Assembly: GCA_023101725.1 (NCBI GenBank)
Contig: JALJCO010012849.1
Span: 1,054,001 to 1,118,000 of the forward strand
Length of the DNA stretch: 64,000 nucleotides
From: Atherinomorus stipes
Taxonomy: Eukaryota > Chordata > Actinopteri > Atheriniformes > Atherinidae
Direction of reading: 5' to 3'
Shown here: piece after piece, positions 45,301 to 57,580 of the stretch
Layout of the letters: every line of letters begins with the position of its first letter
Position numbering within the stretch: position 1 is the first letter of the stretch
Made by a program: the position numbers and the translations under genes
The notes under the pieces: model-generated
What the model was told of the DNA's origin: nothing
The model's input: only the letters and a program-made list of their open reading frames with translations
Database searches by the model: none

Positions 45301-46361
45301 CAGTTTAATGAGATTATAGGGCCTTTTTTGTCGATAGAAAACTGGTAGAAAAGCTGAGGCCTTGTGTACAGATATGCGAACTGTGCCACATAGCTGGCGT
45401 TATTCATCAAACAGAAATGTCGCTTTTATGTCTAATTGATGGACCGGGGGTACCTGTGTTATCCATTTGACCAGTACAACAGCATTTATTGTCCACTGCC
45501 AAGCCGTTGCTGGTTGTATGTATAATTTAATCGCTGGTGGAGTCTCCTTGAATACTTATTTATGATTCATCGGACAAAAGCATTTCGCTGCGTTGTGATT
45601 ATTGGAAGAATCAAGCGTCCTTGAGGGCTCGATTAAACAGATTCAGGTTTTAAAAGCGTCCTGTTTGAATAGTAATCAGGGTGTGGGCTCCAGCAGTCCT
45701 TTCTCATGCTTTTCATGCTTCGTTTGTTGGTCTGAATTGGTCCACAGTCAATCATAATCCGACGTTTAAGTGGGGGAAGCTCTTAAGGTAAGGGCCTGAG
45801 CAGGCAGCAGAAAAGATCAAGAGTCTTTTCATGTGTCACACAGAGACAGATACATCTCGTGATTGAATGTTATTATGTAGATAGTGAATTCTCTGTGCCT
45901 TGTTTGCATTTTCATGGTTTACCTGTAGCACACGGGCTTTTGGCTACCAGCAGGCTATAAACACAGGAGCTGTGAAGGCAGGCCCGGTGTGATTTAGAGG
46001 AAAGGAAAGCACCGTTTCCTGTAATCTGCATAACGTCAGCCTCTGTTTTATGTGTTGAAATCACCAAGGTGTTGTCATCTTTGCCTGAGGCCTCCTCTTG
46101 GTCAGTTTTTTTTTTCTGGAACTTGCCTTCTTGCTGCATTAATAAGCAATACTCATCATCTGTCAGGGAGACTCGTCTAATTTGGCCACAAGGGTTGACA
46201 TAAAAAGACTGATCTTTCGGGACAGCATTGGGCCCTTTTATCTTTTTTGTCAGTTCATTCTGAGTAAGTGTCAGGTTTCATTAGAGAGACAGAGACCTAG
46301 AGGTCTGTGAGAAGTGGAAAACTCTTTGTGTATGCCTGCTTGTGCCACGATGGCCTCTGAC

Positions 46362-46937
46362 ATGGCTGAGACGTGGAGGAACTGTTTTGAGGAGGAGCTC
46401 ATCTGCCCCATCTGCCTGCACGTGTTCTCGGATCCCATCCAGCTGCCCTGCAAGCACAACTTCTGCCGGGGCTGCATCAGTGAGGCCTGGGCCAAAGACT
46501 CCTCACTGGCTCGCTGCCCTGAGTGCAATCATGCTTACACACAGAAGCCCAGTCTGGAGAAGAACCACAAACTCTCCAACATAGTTGAGAAGTACAACGC
46601 CCTGAGCGTGGAGAAGGCCACCACGCCAGCCCTGCAGTGCATCCTGTGCCGCCGGGGCCCTCCACTCCCAGCAGTGAAGGTTTGCCTGCGCTGCAACGCC
46701 CCATGCTGCCAGTCCCACGTCCAGACACACCTGCAGCAGCCGTGCTCAGCCCTGGGGCACCTGTTGGTGGAGGCGGAGGCGGTTAAGGCCTGGACCTGCC
46801 CGCAACACGACGAGTACAGGCTGTACCACTGCGAGGCCGAGCAGACAGCGGTGTGTCAGTACTGCTGCTTTGCCCGCTGCCACCCCAGCCACGGCCACGC
46901 CGTCACTGACGTGGAGCTGCGACGCAACGACATCAGA
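46362..46937 (+). CDS. trim8: trim8 exon 1 (RING and B-boxes)
   Basis: All eight zinc ligands of the RING are present, from CPIC at residue 15 to CPEC near residue 56. The first B-box region begins CILCRRGPPLP; the second runs CPQHDEYRLYHCEAEQTAVCQYCC with its distal His residues in HPSHGH. The exon ends RRNDIR at the donor gtaaga. The 7.5 kb intron that follows is repeat-rich. Confidence 0.93.
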
Positions 46938-49900
46938 GTAAGACATACCAAATACAGTGCACACACTTTGAACAACCACCCATATTTTGCATTCAGATTT
47001 TATGCAAGCTCAGGTTATGACAGAAACAAAAAACAAAGTGGGATGTCTGACATCTTGCAAGTAGATGTTATATATTAAAAGAAAATATCTTCAGCAAAAA
47101 TGTCTGGATGCATTTTTCTTTTGGTTGTCAATCATTTAAATGAATATTTTGTGTTTTGGACATTTGGGAAACTGACATACCTGACATACTCACAGCCTGC
47201 TGTCATGGCATATCCCAAATCATTAACCAAGAACGTATCCAATCATTGCAGCCGTGCTGCAAGAATTAGTCCGTTGCTTCAGCCGTTTTCAATCTTGGTT
47301 GTACAGCACATTGGTCAATGCTTGCCATTTTTGAATGTGCTTATAAATAAATTGACTCGACTTTATCAGTGATCAATAAGTGGTGCCTAAGTGCGTTTCT
47401 AATGGCATCACACGAGCCGGCGAGGTCATTTTTCATCCACTCAGTTGTCAAACCTCAATGGAACAGGGGGGGGGGGGGCGTACATGACTGTCTTTCTTTG
47501 TCATGTTAAGGAACTAAAGTGGAGATTTTTCTGAGTAAATCTTTCTTTATCTGTTGTTAAATGTGGTGGGGGGTTTTTTGGTTTTTTTAAGGCTCTGAAA
47601 CGGTTGCATCTGGAGTGTTTTGACTCGGTCTCACATTTTTTCAGTTGTGATCCATTCCAGCCTCCGTTCTCATCTGTTGGAATGACAAACAATGCAGTCG
47701 AGGGTGGAACAATGAGGGGCCCTCAGAGGGCCTTATCTCCCCAGCACAGGTGCATCCGAGCTCAGGGATCGCCAGTTGTGAGGCAGGGAAGGGGGGTGGG
47801 TGGAAGTGAAGTCGAAGGGAAGGGGGAATTAAAGTGATTCGTCACTTGCTTCTGCGGTCTACTCGTTTTTTTTTTTCTTTTTTAATTATTATTAACCTCT
47901 TCCCTTCCTGGGGCTTTGGTGCTCAGCGTCTCTGGTTCCAGCAGAGGTTGGACTGGTTTTCCTCCCCTCTCTTTTTTTTAAGGGTGTGAGAGAGAACAGT
48001 TCAGTCAGGAGGAGAACCACAAAGGCGTCATTGCCAACTGAGTCATTTAATTCACCCCAACACCCCGTTTAGGTGTCAACCATGACATGGTGGGGTGTAG
48101 TTCCTGTTGGTAATTCTATGACTCAGCTTTTATTAAAACTAAATTGTCACCTGGGACGAAAATGTGACTTAATTTAACTGTTTTACTGAAGTCCTTCTTT
48201 TAAAATGACAAATTTTTCCCCAAGTAAAATCAGGTTTAGTCTTGTCTGATGTTTCATCATTTGTCGAATCCTTTTTTTTTTTTTTTAAAAGTATGTTTTA
48301 TATGAATCGCTGAGATTTGAGTTAAAGTACTGTGATTGAGATGCATTGAGTCTAAAATTTGCCTTCTGGAAATGAAACTGGGTATACAGTGTAATGGCAA
48401 CTTGAGCTGGAGCTATTCATAAGCAGTATGAGCGGTTTTATTATTATTTACATCAGCTGGTTTATTGTTTAGTAGAAAATTGTGAGTAATGAAAGAAAAT
48501 GTCTTCATTTATCTTTAATGTGAAAGATCAGACAAAGCTAAGCATCAAATGTCATATTTATCTACTTAATTATTTTTTAAAAAAGGATAAAAACTGAAAT
48601 ATTATCGGCAGCAAATATAGATTTTTGGATGTGACAATGTGATTTAATTTCAATTTGTTCAGTTTTATGAAAATCCTTAAAAAATGTCATGGTTTGGCTG
48701 CAGTGTTGCCTGTAACATGTTATCTTACACCCTTTCACTCAGGACTAAAAGCCATGCAGCTTCTGGGTTTCGTCTCCAGTGGGAAAACTGTACATTCGAT
48801 ATTTATTCTGAGGTCATATGATTCTGCAGTCATCATGAGTATATGCCGGTTCTGGCTCATTTCAACAGTGATCAGTGGCAATGTGACGCGCATGTGGCTG
48901 TCGCTTGTTTTATTATGGAGGTCATGCTTTTTGTCTCAGTATCTGAGACTTGATCGTTTCTGCAATATCTCAGTTTCCACTTGTTTTTATTTGTATTACT
49001 GAAATATTGCATGAGAAAAGACTGTTGTAAATGACAGAATTATACACAGTTTTAAGTTAAATTGTTTTTATCTTTGCCAAGAAAATGTTTAAATGCTATT
49101 TGCAATTGACACTAACTTAAAAAGTTAACTTGCATGACTGATCAGTTATTTTATTCATATTCTTGAGCTGGAAAAAATCCTGAAGATATCTTTGTTTCCA
49201 TATGGCATCAGCCACTGGCCACATAATTACAACCATGCATAATAAAGCCTATACTGCACCATCACCTTCTGACGGCACCAATCTAGTTAATTAAATCCAT
49301 ACCAGTTAATGGAAACATGCCTCATTAGCATTCCTTGTATGCTACATTCAAGAAGTTGGCGTCAGATTTGCTTGATAATTTTACAGAAACCTCTTTCGTG
49401 CCACTGACTTCTGTGCTCCTTTATACTGTTATAAGTAGATGGGCAAACCAGACTTTCTCTTTTTCTTTAAAAAAGAGAAAACTACATGAATGGGTCAGTT
49501 TTGGTACACCCCCCCCCCCCTCCCCCCGTCAGATATACATTATATTTGTCATTGTTCTGTCATTGACGGTCATTACAGCACCAGTGACAAGATGGACCCA
49601 GCTACCTATTCATATTTAATGGGTAGGTGTGTCCTAACCTTTGACTGGTACTTTATATTCTCATTTTGAATGGGGTAAGCTTGTAAAATCAGCTGTGAGA
49701 ATTAAGAAAATCATCATGTATGACCAAATTATTATCATTACCAAATGTTTTGGTCCAGCAAAATCTTGATTTACTTTGGCCCTGTATGATTTAAAAGAAT
49801 AAAAAGATAAAATCCAGTCATTTTAATTATTGAGTTTCATTGAATAAGCTGATGTTTTAGGGTCCTTTTTAAAATATTTTTTTTAAAAATCATATTTACC

Positions 49901-50817
49901 ACACTGGTCCCTTTTTTTATTGCAAAGGTACCTTTACAAGAGTTTGATTTAAATATCACATTATATTGATGAACTGCTGATATGTTTAATATAGTATTAC
50001 AACTGACTGGTTAAACAAAACAAATATAAAATACTAAACTGGGTTCGAAATCGATTTAGAAAATGTGTCTAAATGGCACGTTAAATGTCCTTTTTGAGGG
50101 AGAAGAAAAACGAGATGCAAATTTATTTTTTGTACCTTTTTTTTCATACATAAACCAAATAACTACTAAAATGGTGCAAATGTGTCCAGTTATAATGGGG
50201 AAGAAAAAAGAGCAAAGGCTGTCTGATTCTACAGTCTCATCTCACTGACTTCCACATCTACTGAACTATTTCCTGGAGAAACTCTTTGTGCAAATCACAG
50301 GACGATAATGAAATGCTGATGATTTGACGCAGCCATCATATCAGCTTTTTATAATCCTTTAGTGTTTTTTTTTTATACTCACCATCACACTGACTACCCA
50401 TATATCCACCATGATGAATGTGATTAATGTGCACACGCAGATGCATCCCCCTACAGCCCTCACCCTGCTCTTCACCTCTGTATCAGCCCCCTCCCCTTAG
50501 CCAGATTCACCTCCCTCACGCCATCCACCAGCCACCTCTGGCAAGGGCCGACCTTCCCCCGGAACCTCCTCTGGCTCTGATGGAAAAGACACTGTGGGGA
50601 GATGACAGCTAAAAAGCACCCTCCCCTTTTTTCCTCCCTCCCCAAGAGGTATCCCATACATTTAGTTGGAACCCCACCCTCCAACCCCCTCTGCACAGTT
50701 TCGACTCCTTCAACCCTGCTCCCCAACACACTAACGCCCCCACCCTTCTGGCTTCTGCTCAGAGCCTAACTCAATCAGTCAGCACAACCAGGTCACCGTC
50801 CTGGATCTAACCATGCT

Positions 50818-50859
<42 letters not shown>

Positions 50860-53800
50860 AAGGGAGAGAGAGAGAGAGCGAGCTATCTAGGGCAATGATT
50901 CCCAACCATGTGCTGCTGAGGCCCAGGAGTAGGCAGGTTTTCATTCCTATCAGGCTCTAAAGCAGCTGATCACTAATGATAAAATCAGCTGCTCTTGGTT
51001 GGAATGACTGGAGAGTGATGATGATGATGGTATGTGAACAAACATTCAGCCTGAGAACAACTGATCATTCACTTGATGGACTGATGACGATGGTGATGAT
51101 TCAGTCTCTTTCCCAAGGCCTGGTGGTGACACTCGGTACATAGGTTGGTCCACATTCAAAATGTCTTTTGACATGGTTTTTGTGCGTCTCATCAGTTTTT
51201 AGAGTAAGATCTTTGTACTCTGTACATGATTCTTTTTGTATTTTTAATTTTAAGTTAAATTATCTTTTAGAAATATATTAGGATTCCAATTAATTTTTGC
51301 CCAGATGTCAGCATCCTGTTTCACTTATTTCAATATCTTAGAGATGTTTGATATTATCAGTCAATATCAGCATTATAATGCAATATCTGAAATTATCTCT
51401 TTTTTTATGACAGTTTTTACACAGCATGTAAATGATGTATTATACATCAAACTCTTCATCTGCATCTCCTCACTCAAAATGTCAAAATATGAAAGATACA
51501 ATGTCACAGTTGTCCATATATATCAGTTGATATCGGTATAGTAAATTAAGAGTTGAACAATATCGGACATCTGTAAAGGGGGGAGGGGCAAGATTAAACT
51601 TCCCTAACTGTCTTTTCTGGTTTACAGCTGCAAGATCCATTTTTGTTCATTTTAATTTTCTCAATTTAGAGGAGCACAAAGTACTTTTTTACATCACGTT
51701 TGAGTGCGAAAAAAGAACAAACACATTTTTGACCTACAAAATCTGGATTTTAAAAAAAGATTGAAAATGACAAATTTAACAGTAAAGGTAGTTTTCATCT
51801 TGGTGAATTAATACTAGGTTGTAATTGCATTTTTTGGGTGCACTACCCCTTTTAAATTAAACATGATCATCCAAAACCAAGGACAAGCAGTCATCTACCA
51901 GTTGGAAGATTGGGAGTTTAATTTCCGTTTCCCCAGGCTGCAAGTGTCCATGGGCAATCCGTCTTTTAGTTGCTTTAAAACCTTCTCAGTGGTCTTTAAA
52001 ATTGTGATTATGACATTTTAAGCTAAAATCACACATGTGCCATTTTCCAGGATGGCGCCGTAGCGTCATGCGCTGTGGGTGCAGCTCAGAGCTGGCCCTA
52101 CACGCTAGCTAGCTCTACCTGCTAGCTTGCAGCCCACTAATTTCTGGATCCAAAGAAAGTGTTTGTTGCAAGTTTATGTCTGCTTTTTAGTGCTCTTTCT
52201 CTGCCTTTGATCATGACAGAAATTCATCAATGAGGGGGATAAAGTGGGTTTTGATCAAATTTATGAAATTGACAAACACCTACATGTGTGGTTTGTTATA
52301 TTGCTGTTGCTAGGAAACCATAAGCATTGTTCTGAATGGGTGCAGGAGACAAAGCAGGGTAGAAGCTCTGTGATTGGCCATTGAGTTTGTGAAATAAGAA
52401 AACCATTTTGTTTGAGCCTGCCATTGGTTCATGCAGAAATACTCAGAAATGCTATTTTGACTTTAGTTTTCTCAGCATATGTCCTTTACCATAAGAAATG
52501 TGTCAAGAACATATAAACAACAAGAAAGCCATGATTTTCATCGGAGTGGGTCTTAAAGGCAACAAGCTTGTTAACCACACTTTTTCTCTTTTTTTAGCAT
52601 CCGATCTGAATAATAATAATAATGTACTATTAATCCCAGCTGAGAGCAGTGGGCAGGCAAGGAAATTTTTTCTCTGTACTTAACCCATCTCGGGTTGAAC
52701 CTCAGGATGTAACAATATGAAAATTTCATATCACGGTTATTGTTAATAAAATTATCACAGTTATCATTGTTATTGCGGTATTATTGAAATACTCTAGACC
52801 CATTTTGGATATTTTTAAGATGCTGAACATCTACTTTGTCCTTTTGAAAGGGGGGGGGGACTCCAGAGCATTGTACACGTGGGTGCCTTTGTTGCCTTCT
52901 GCCATGTTTTCATAAATTAAACATTGCAAACTGGGACTGCTGCAGCTTTTCCAGGCAACACTGCATCACTGAGTTTTTTAAAGTGCAGCAATCAATCACA
53001 GTTTTAATGATAATTAAAATTTGAAATGGTTTTACTAATTGTTGGGAATTTTATCACAGTTAATCATTTTATCGGTAATTGTTACATCCCTACCTGAGAG
53101 CAGTGGGCAGCCAATTACAGCAACCGGGGAGGAGTTTATTGGGGTTGAGGACCTTGCTCAGGGGTCCATAGTGGTTCACCTGGGTGCCGTGTTGGGGGCT
53201 CGATCCTGGGTCTGCCATGCCGACGCCCGCAACATTACCACTAGGCTACCCACTCTCCCCAATATTATGATGTTGTATGTGGACTATCTGCATTTACTCT
53301 CTTGGAGATTCAGCTAGATTATTGTCGGGAGGTGGTAAAAAAAAATAATGTGGCTCTGTAGCATTCACATTGCTGATAAAGTAGTGGGAATATATATATA
53401 TATATATATATATATATCTTTTTTTTCCCCTTTTTACTATTTTTGACCTTGGGGGTGGGGGGATAATCTTGAAAAATTGTCTCTAAATGCCACATACTCT
53501 GCTCGGGTTATTTGCTGGCTAGTTCTGTCTCTGAGCATGTGAAGGCAGAGAAAAGGCTTTATGTTATTGAAGAGTCCACACTGTTTTATTATGGGTAACA
53601 ATGAAAAATCACATTGAAAGCGAATATATCTGGATGATGGTGTCTGTCAGCTGCAAAATTAAAGATGAACCTGCTTAGATTGACAAAACTAATGCTGAGG
53701 TCTAATGAGGAGGAAAATTATGCCTGTGTAACTAACCGGCACTGGCACCTGGTTGAGGTTCAGTAAATGGGGGTCACAAAGCTGCAAGCACCATTGTAAA

Positions 53801-56012
53801 CTCATATTGATTGATGTTTTTTTGGTTTGCTAATCTTGCTCTGCACCATTTTGTCAGTGTGCTTCTTCCACCATTAAATGTTTTAACAGAGAATATTCAT
53901 ATTTTACATTAAATATTAACCAGACCGGTCAGCTAAACTGTGTCAATGGCACTCCAGCTTTCAGGGAGATGATGTGCAATGATGAGCTCGTGCAGTCGTT
54001 TTATTCTGGACACGAGCTGAGCAGGATGAGAGTCAGTTTGACTGAACATTTGTCTGCTGTTGTTCACATGCCATCGTCATCCCAGAAATAACAGGTGCTG
54101 TTGCCACAACATTACCACAGCTCACGGAGCAGCCTCCCCTGCGTAAATCCACGTGTTTCACAGAGAAAGTACAGGATGGAGGAGAGGGGGAGCACCGAAG
54201 GGAGCTGCCGGAGCTTTTTCTGCCCATTTATCTATCTCTGCTCACTGCCCCCGGCTCCCCCAACATTGGTCCTCCCTCACCATAGCAAACACAAAATAGC
54301 TGTTGGTTGCTATGACAGCATCCCCCTCCCTCCTCCCCCGCAGGGATTGTGTGTTGGATGGAGACTAAATTAGCCAGCTCCCAGATTCTAATATCTCTGG
54401 TATGGGGAGGGGATGCCAGTGGCTAACTGAGGTCAAAACTTCCCAAAGCCTAAGACTTTTTCCCTCCTTTTCTCTCCTCTCAGCAAAACCTGTTAAGACA
54501 GCAGGAGCGCGTGGAGGAGCGAGTGCAGGAGATCGAAGAGCAGCTTTGCAAACTCGACTCCGATAAGTGTGTGGTGGAGGTATGTTTAAGCACCTTGTTC
54601 TCGTAGACAAATTTTCCACATTGAGCTTTTAAGTTTGAGTAAATTAATGGGGTTTGTTTTGGTTCCCCTACAGGACAGGGTGTGCGAGCTGAAAGAGGAA
54701 GTTCGCCTGCAGTACCAGCGGATGCACCAGCTTCTTGAGGAGGATCTCGGCCGTACACTGGAGGCTCTTGACCGGGCTCAGGCACGGTTTTGTCAGGAGA
54801 ATGCGGCCCAGGTTTTGGCTCTTGGAGAGCAGCGTCACGAAGCCCAGAAGCTGCTGAGCTCCATCCACACTGCTTTTAGCAAAGCAGAAGAGCTGAGCTT
54901 CATGAAAAACACCAAGCCTGTTAAAATCCTCACAGACAGGTGAGAGAACGATTGTGTATGGTTCTTTTAAAATGGACGATTCACTTTCTCTCTCTTTTTT
55001 TTTTTTGCCTTGGGGTCTGTTAATCACAGGCAGCATTTCCAGACTTCTTATCTTGAGTTTTGCACGTCTCTTGGCACCTTTTTCAGGTCTCAGGCATGTG
55101 TGGGCAGCAGCCTCCCTCCTTACAAAGTCGGGAATCTAAGCTCTAAACTATTTCTCTCTGAGATCTCTAAAAGAGAAAAGAGCTTAAAACGAACACTTGA
55201 AGGTAGGAATTAAACCTCCTCTTATGCTTTATTGGATGTCATGACTGCAGTGAAGGTGTTTTATTTTAATTAACACTTACCACCTCCTATTTCACACCTT
55301 TCCCCCTCTCTCAGTTCCCCTCACTCCTCCGTCAACGTTCCTGCAGTCCGTTCCTGCGTTTCCCAGCGGTCAGAGCTCGGGCTCAGGAGCGGAGAAACGG
55401 AAACATTCCACTGCCTTTCCAGAGGGAAACGGGAGCGCGGGCAAAAACGCAGCTCCAGGTTTTAAAGACTCGTCCTCTTCCTCATCATCTTCCTCATCGT
55501 TAGCCAAACAGCCCTACCTGGGCTCTGGCTCCGCCTCTGGAGAAGGCCAGTCCACCAATCAGCAGCCTCTCGGCCCCTGCGCCCCGCCTCACATCAGCGA
55601 GAGCGGCAGCACAGGAAGCGGAAGTGGTTCGTTGACCAACCACCATTCAGGCTCCGTGTTTGGTTCCTCACACTTCCCCCCCGGAGGCAGCAGCTCCTCT
55701 CACTCCTCCCAGCAGGCCGTGCTCCCTCAGTACGGGGGCCGAAAGATCCTGGTGTGTACTATGGATAACTGCTACTGCTCCGGAGTGCCATCTGTGTCAG
55801 GCCACCGCAGCCATCCTCCGTACCCACGCTCTGGTTCCTTCCCCTGGGTCAGCCCCCAGGACTACCCCCCTCCCCCTGGTCTGGCCTCCGGAGGTCCGTC
55901 CATGCAGGGGTTGGCAGTGAGGGACTGGATAGATGCCTCACAGACGCACAGACATGCAGATTTCTACGGGCTGTATGGGCAGCCTTCTACAAAGCACTAC
56001 GTCACCAGTTAA
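46362..56012 (+). CDS. trim8: TRIM8-type RING/B-box/coiled-coil E3 ubiquitin ligase
   Basis: Five coding exons: 46362-46937, 54484-54579, 54674-54939, 55087-55202 and 55315-56012. All join in phase to 583 residues (human TRIM8 has 551). Exon 1 encodes a C3HC4 RING (CPICLHVF...CKHNFCRGC...CPEC, residues 15-56) and two B-boxes (about 92-130 and 138-180). Exons 2-3 give the coiled coil (residues 193-about 310) and FMKNTKPVKILTDR. Exon 5 carries the nuclear-localisation-like EKRKHSTAFPEG, a serine-rich stretch, and the family C-terminus GGRKILVCTMDNCYCS, AVRDWIDASQ and YGQPSTKHYVTS. It lacks PRY-SPRY, as TRIM8 does. The start MAETWRNCFEEEL matches the family start; earlier in-frame ATGs (46314, 46350) are possible. 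TRIM8 modulates NF-kB, STAT3 and p53 signalling. Confidence 0.93.
50819..50858. repeat. (TG)n microsatellite
   Basis: About 19-20 TG units followed by a short (GA)n run to 50878. Confidence 0.95.
51872..51990 (+). repeat. Decayed tRNA-derived SINE
   Basis: The words aagcagtcatctaccagttg, gaagattgggagtttaattt ccg and caagtgtccatgggcaat follow the order of a common fish tRNA-derived SINE (A-box region, B-box, then 'aagtgtccttgggcaa'). It is heavily mutated and lacks a clear tail. Confidence 0.6.
52612..53260 (-). repeat. tRNA-derived SINE, reversed and split by a hAT MITE
   Basis: Read on the minus strand from 53260 it gives gggtagcctagtggtaatgt, a B-box-like ggatcgagccc and ccctgagcaaggtcctcaac, as in the SINE at 26497-26744. 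The body breaks at 53093 and tail-side sequence reappears at 52612-52701 (cagtgggcaggcaagg, ctgtacttaacccatct). Confidence 0.75.
52702..53092. mobile_element. hAT-type MITE, decayed copy inside a SINE
   Basis: It aligns by eye with 12611-12999 along its length (aatttcatatcacggttatt, tattgcggtattattgaaat, gttttcat, ttatcggtaattgttacatc). The left terminus is mutated (tcaggatgtaac for tagggatgtaac). No target duplication is left. Confidence 0.8.
53391..53417. repeat. (TA)n microsatellite
   Basis: About 13 TA units followed by a poly-T/poly-C stretch, in trim8 intron 1. Confidence 0.9.
54484..54939 (+). CDS. trim8: trim8 exons 2-3 (coiled coil)
   Basis: Exon 2 (54484-54579) reads QNLLRQQERVEERVQEIEEQ and ends KCVVE. 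Exon 3 (54674-54939) reads DRVCELKEEVRLQYQRMHQL through EELSFMKNTKPVKILTDR. Heptad-like leucine/isoleucine spacing supports a coiled coil. The separating intron is only 94 bp. Confidence 0.92.
55087..56012 (+). CDS. trim8: trim8 exons 4-5 (C-terminal region)
   Basis: Exon 4 (55087-55202) gives SQACVGSSLPPYKVGNLSSK and LFLSEISKREKSLKRTLEG. Exon 5 (55315-56012) gives the Pro/Ser/Gly-rich tail with a run of about 12 serines (from ctcgtcctcttcctcatcat) and ends KHYVTS before taa. The tail is where the extra length over human TRIM8 lies. Confidence 0.92.
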
Positions 56013-56024
56013 CGCAGCAGGCAC

Positions 56025-56067
<43 letters not shown>

Positions 56068-57580
56068 TACACATATGTAAGAGACAGGCACCAAACTAGC
56101 ACACCTTTACCAACTTATTAACTAGGGAAAAAAAATGCAGATACACTATACACACACTAGAATAAATGTTTATATCTGTACACACATTCGGGGGCAGGGT
56201 TTATCTCTTTGTGTTTTTCTTCCTTTATTTTCAATCAGTGATTCATGTATTGTATTATAGGTGAAACGGATAAGCAGCCAGCTGCTCACCCTGGCACAGT
56301 TTGGCTCAACACATAAACAAGACATTAAAAAGAGGGGGCTGTAAAAGAGAGGATGAGATGCAGGGTTTTTTTTATTTATAGAGTAGGAAACTGATTGAAA
56401 ATTAACTGTTTCTAGAAAATCTTCTCATGCTTCCTTAAAGCTCCTCACCGAGGCTAAAGGGAAGCGGGATAATAATACCGTGCCGTGTTGAGCTCTCCAG
56501 CTTCAGCTCACTGATATAATTGCCCCTCCAGTTATACTGAGGCCAACTGCCTTATGTTATTAGCTTCATATTTTTCTCCACATAGCTGACTTTGATAGAT
56601 AGCTCCTTTAAAGAGGGACCGCAGTCCCTTCCTGTCTCTTGATTTTTATCAACTTGGCACTTCTTCCTTTCTTTGCTGAGTTCAGGGATGGATTGTACAG
56701 CTTGAACACAAAAAGGCTCTTCCATTGGAACTCCCACAATGCACTTGTGGACGCCTTCCTATGCCGGAACTGCAGATGCTGACCTGCAGAGGGACAGCAG
56801 AGTTGCATCAGACGGGCTGGTTAACTCCAGTTCGGGGTTTTTGAGAATTCTGCCCTTACTCCTAGCTCTCCATCCTGCTGCCATAGAAGGACAGAAAATA
56901 TTATAAAGACTATCCATTTTGTGATTACTGCGGCTTTGTGTTATTTGGTACATCTACATGTGTCATGCTTGTCTACAGAGACTATTTGATTGTAGAGAAA
57001 AAAAAGGCAAGAGTGAACAGACCAAACCAATCAAGCATTTGGATGATCTGATGATGCTGTAATTGTATTTCCTGCAGGGCAAAGATGTCACTTCCTCTCA
57101 ATAAGCACACAAGCTCTTGGCTTCCTGTTTGCAGCTGAAAGCATGCAAGGAAGAGGTTTTCTCTCTCTTTTTTTTTTCTTTTTTTTCTTTTTTTTTCAAG
57201 CACTCAGAAGAACAATGAGGGAAAAACTAAGCTGTTTTAGAATGAGTGTATGAACTAAACGACTGGTGGGAGGAAATTTTTTCATGAACTTTTTCTAAAA
57301 GAGCAAGACTGGACTGAAAGATGTAAGCAACGGTTCTTTATCCTAAAAAGGAGCTGTTACAACAGCCAACATTTAGAGAAAAAAAAAATCTTTTTTTGTA
57401 AATATTTTGTGAAATGGAAAAATTACAGATGTGATTTGGAGAAGGGTTCCAAATAAACAAATTTAATCTGGTCTCTGTTGTTAACTGTCCATGTGGAAAT
57501 CCCAGCTCATTTAAAGGATGAAGGTACTCTTAGGCTATATTTTTGTAACTGTAAATAAACCCCCTTACCACAACAAAACC
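56013..57580 (+). other. trim8: trim8 3' UTR
   Basis: It begins after the stop at 56010-56012, with a (CA)n tract at 56027-56062 and a polypyrimidine run at about 57163-57200. Poly(A) signals at 57452 and 57554 close it. The length fits the long 3' UTR usual for this gene. Confidence 0.55.
57452..57457 (+). terminator. trim8: trim8 poly(A) signal
   Basis: AATAAA followed within 20 bases by ctggtctctgttgttaactg, a GT-rich downstream element. A second AATAAA is at 57554-57559. Confidence 0.55.

Larger units (their letters stand above)
46938..54483 (+). other. trim8: trim8 intron 1
   Basis: 7.5 kb with a strong donor (gtaaga) and acceptor (tctcctctcag). It contains a G-run at about 47467-47478, a C-run at 49509-49528, a (TG)n tract, a decayed tRNA-type SINE, a reversed SINE split by a hAT MITE, and a (TA)n tract. 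A decayed 'atcggtat/caatatcgg' MITE lies near 51290-51575. No additional coding exon was recognised. Confidence 0.6.
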
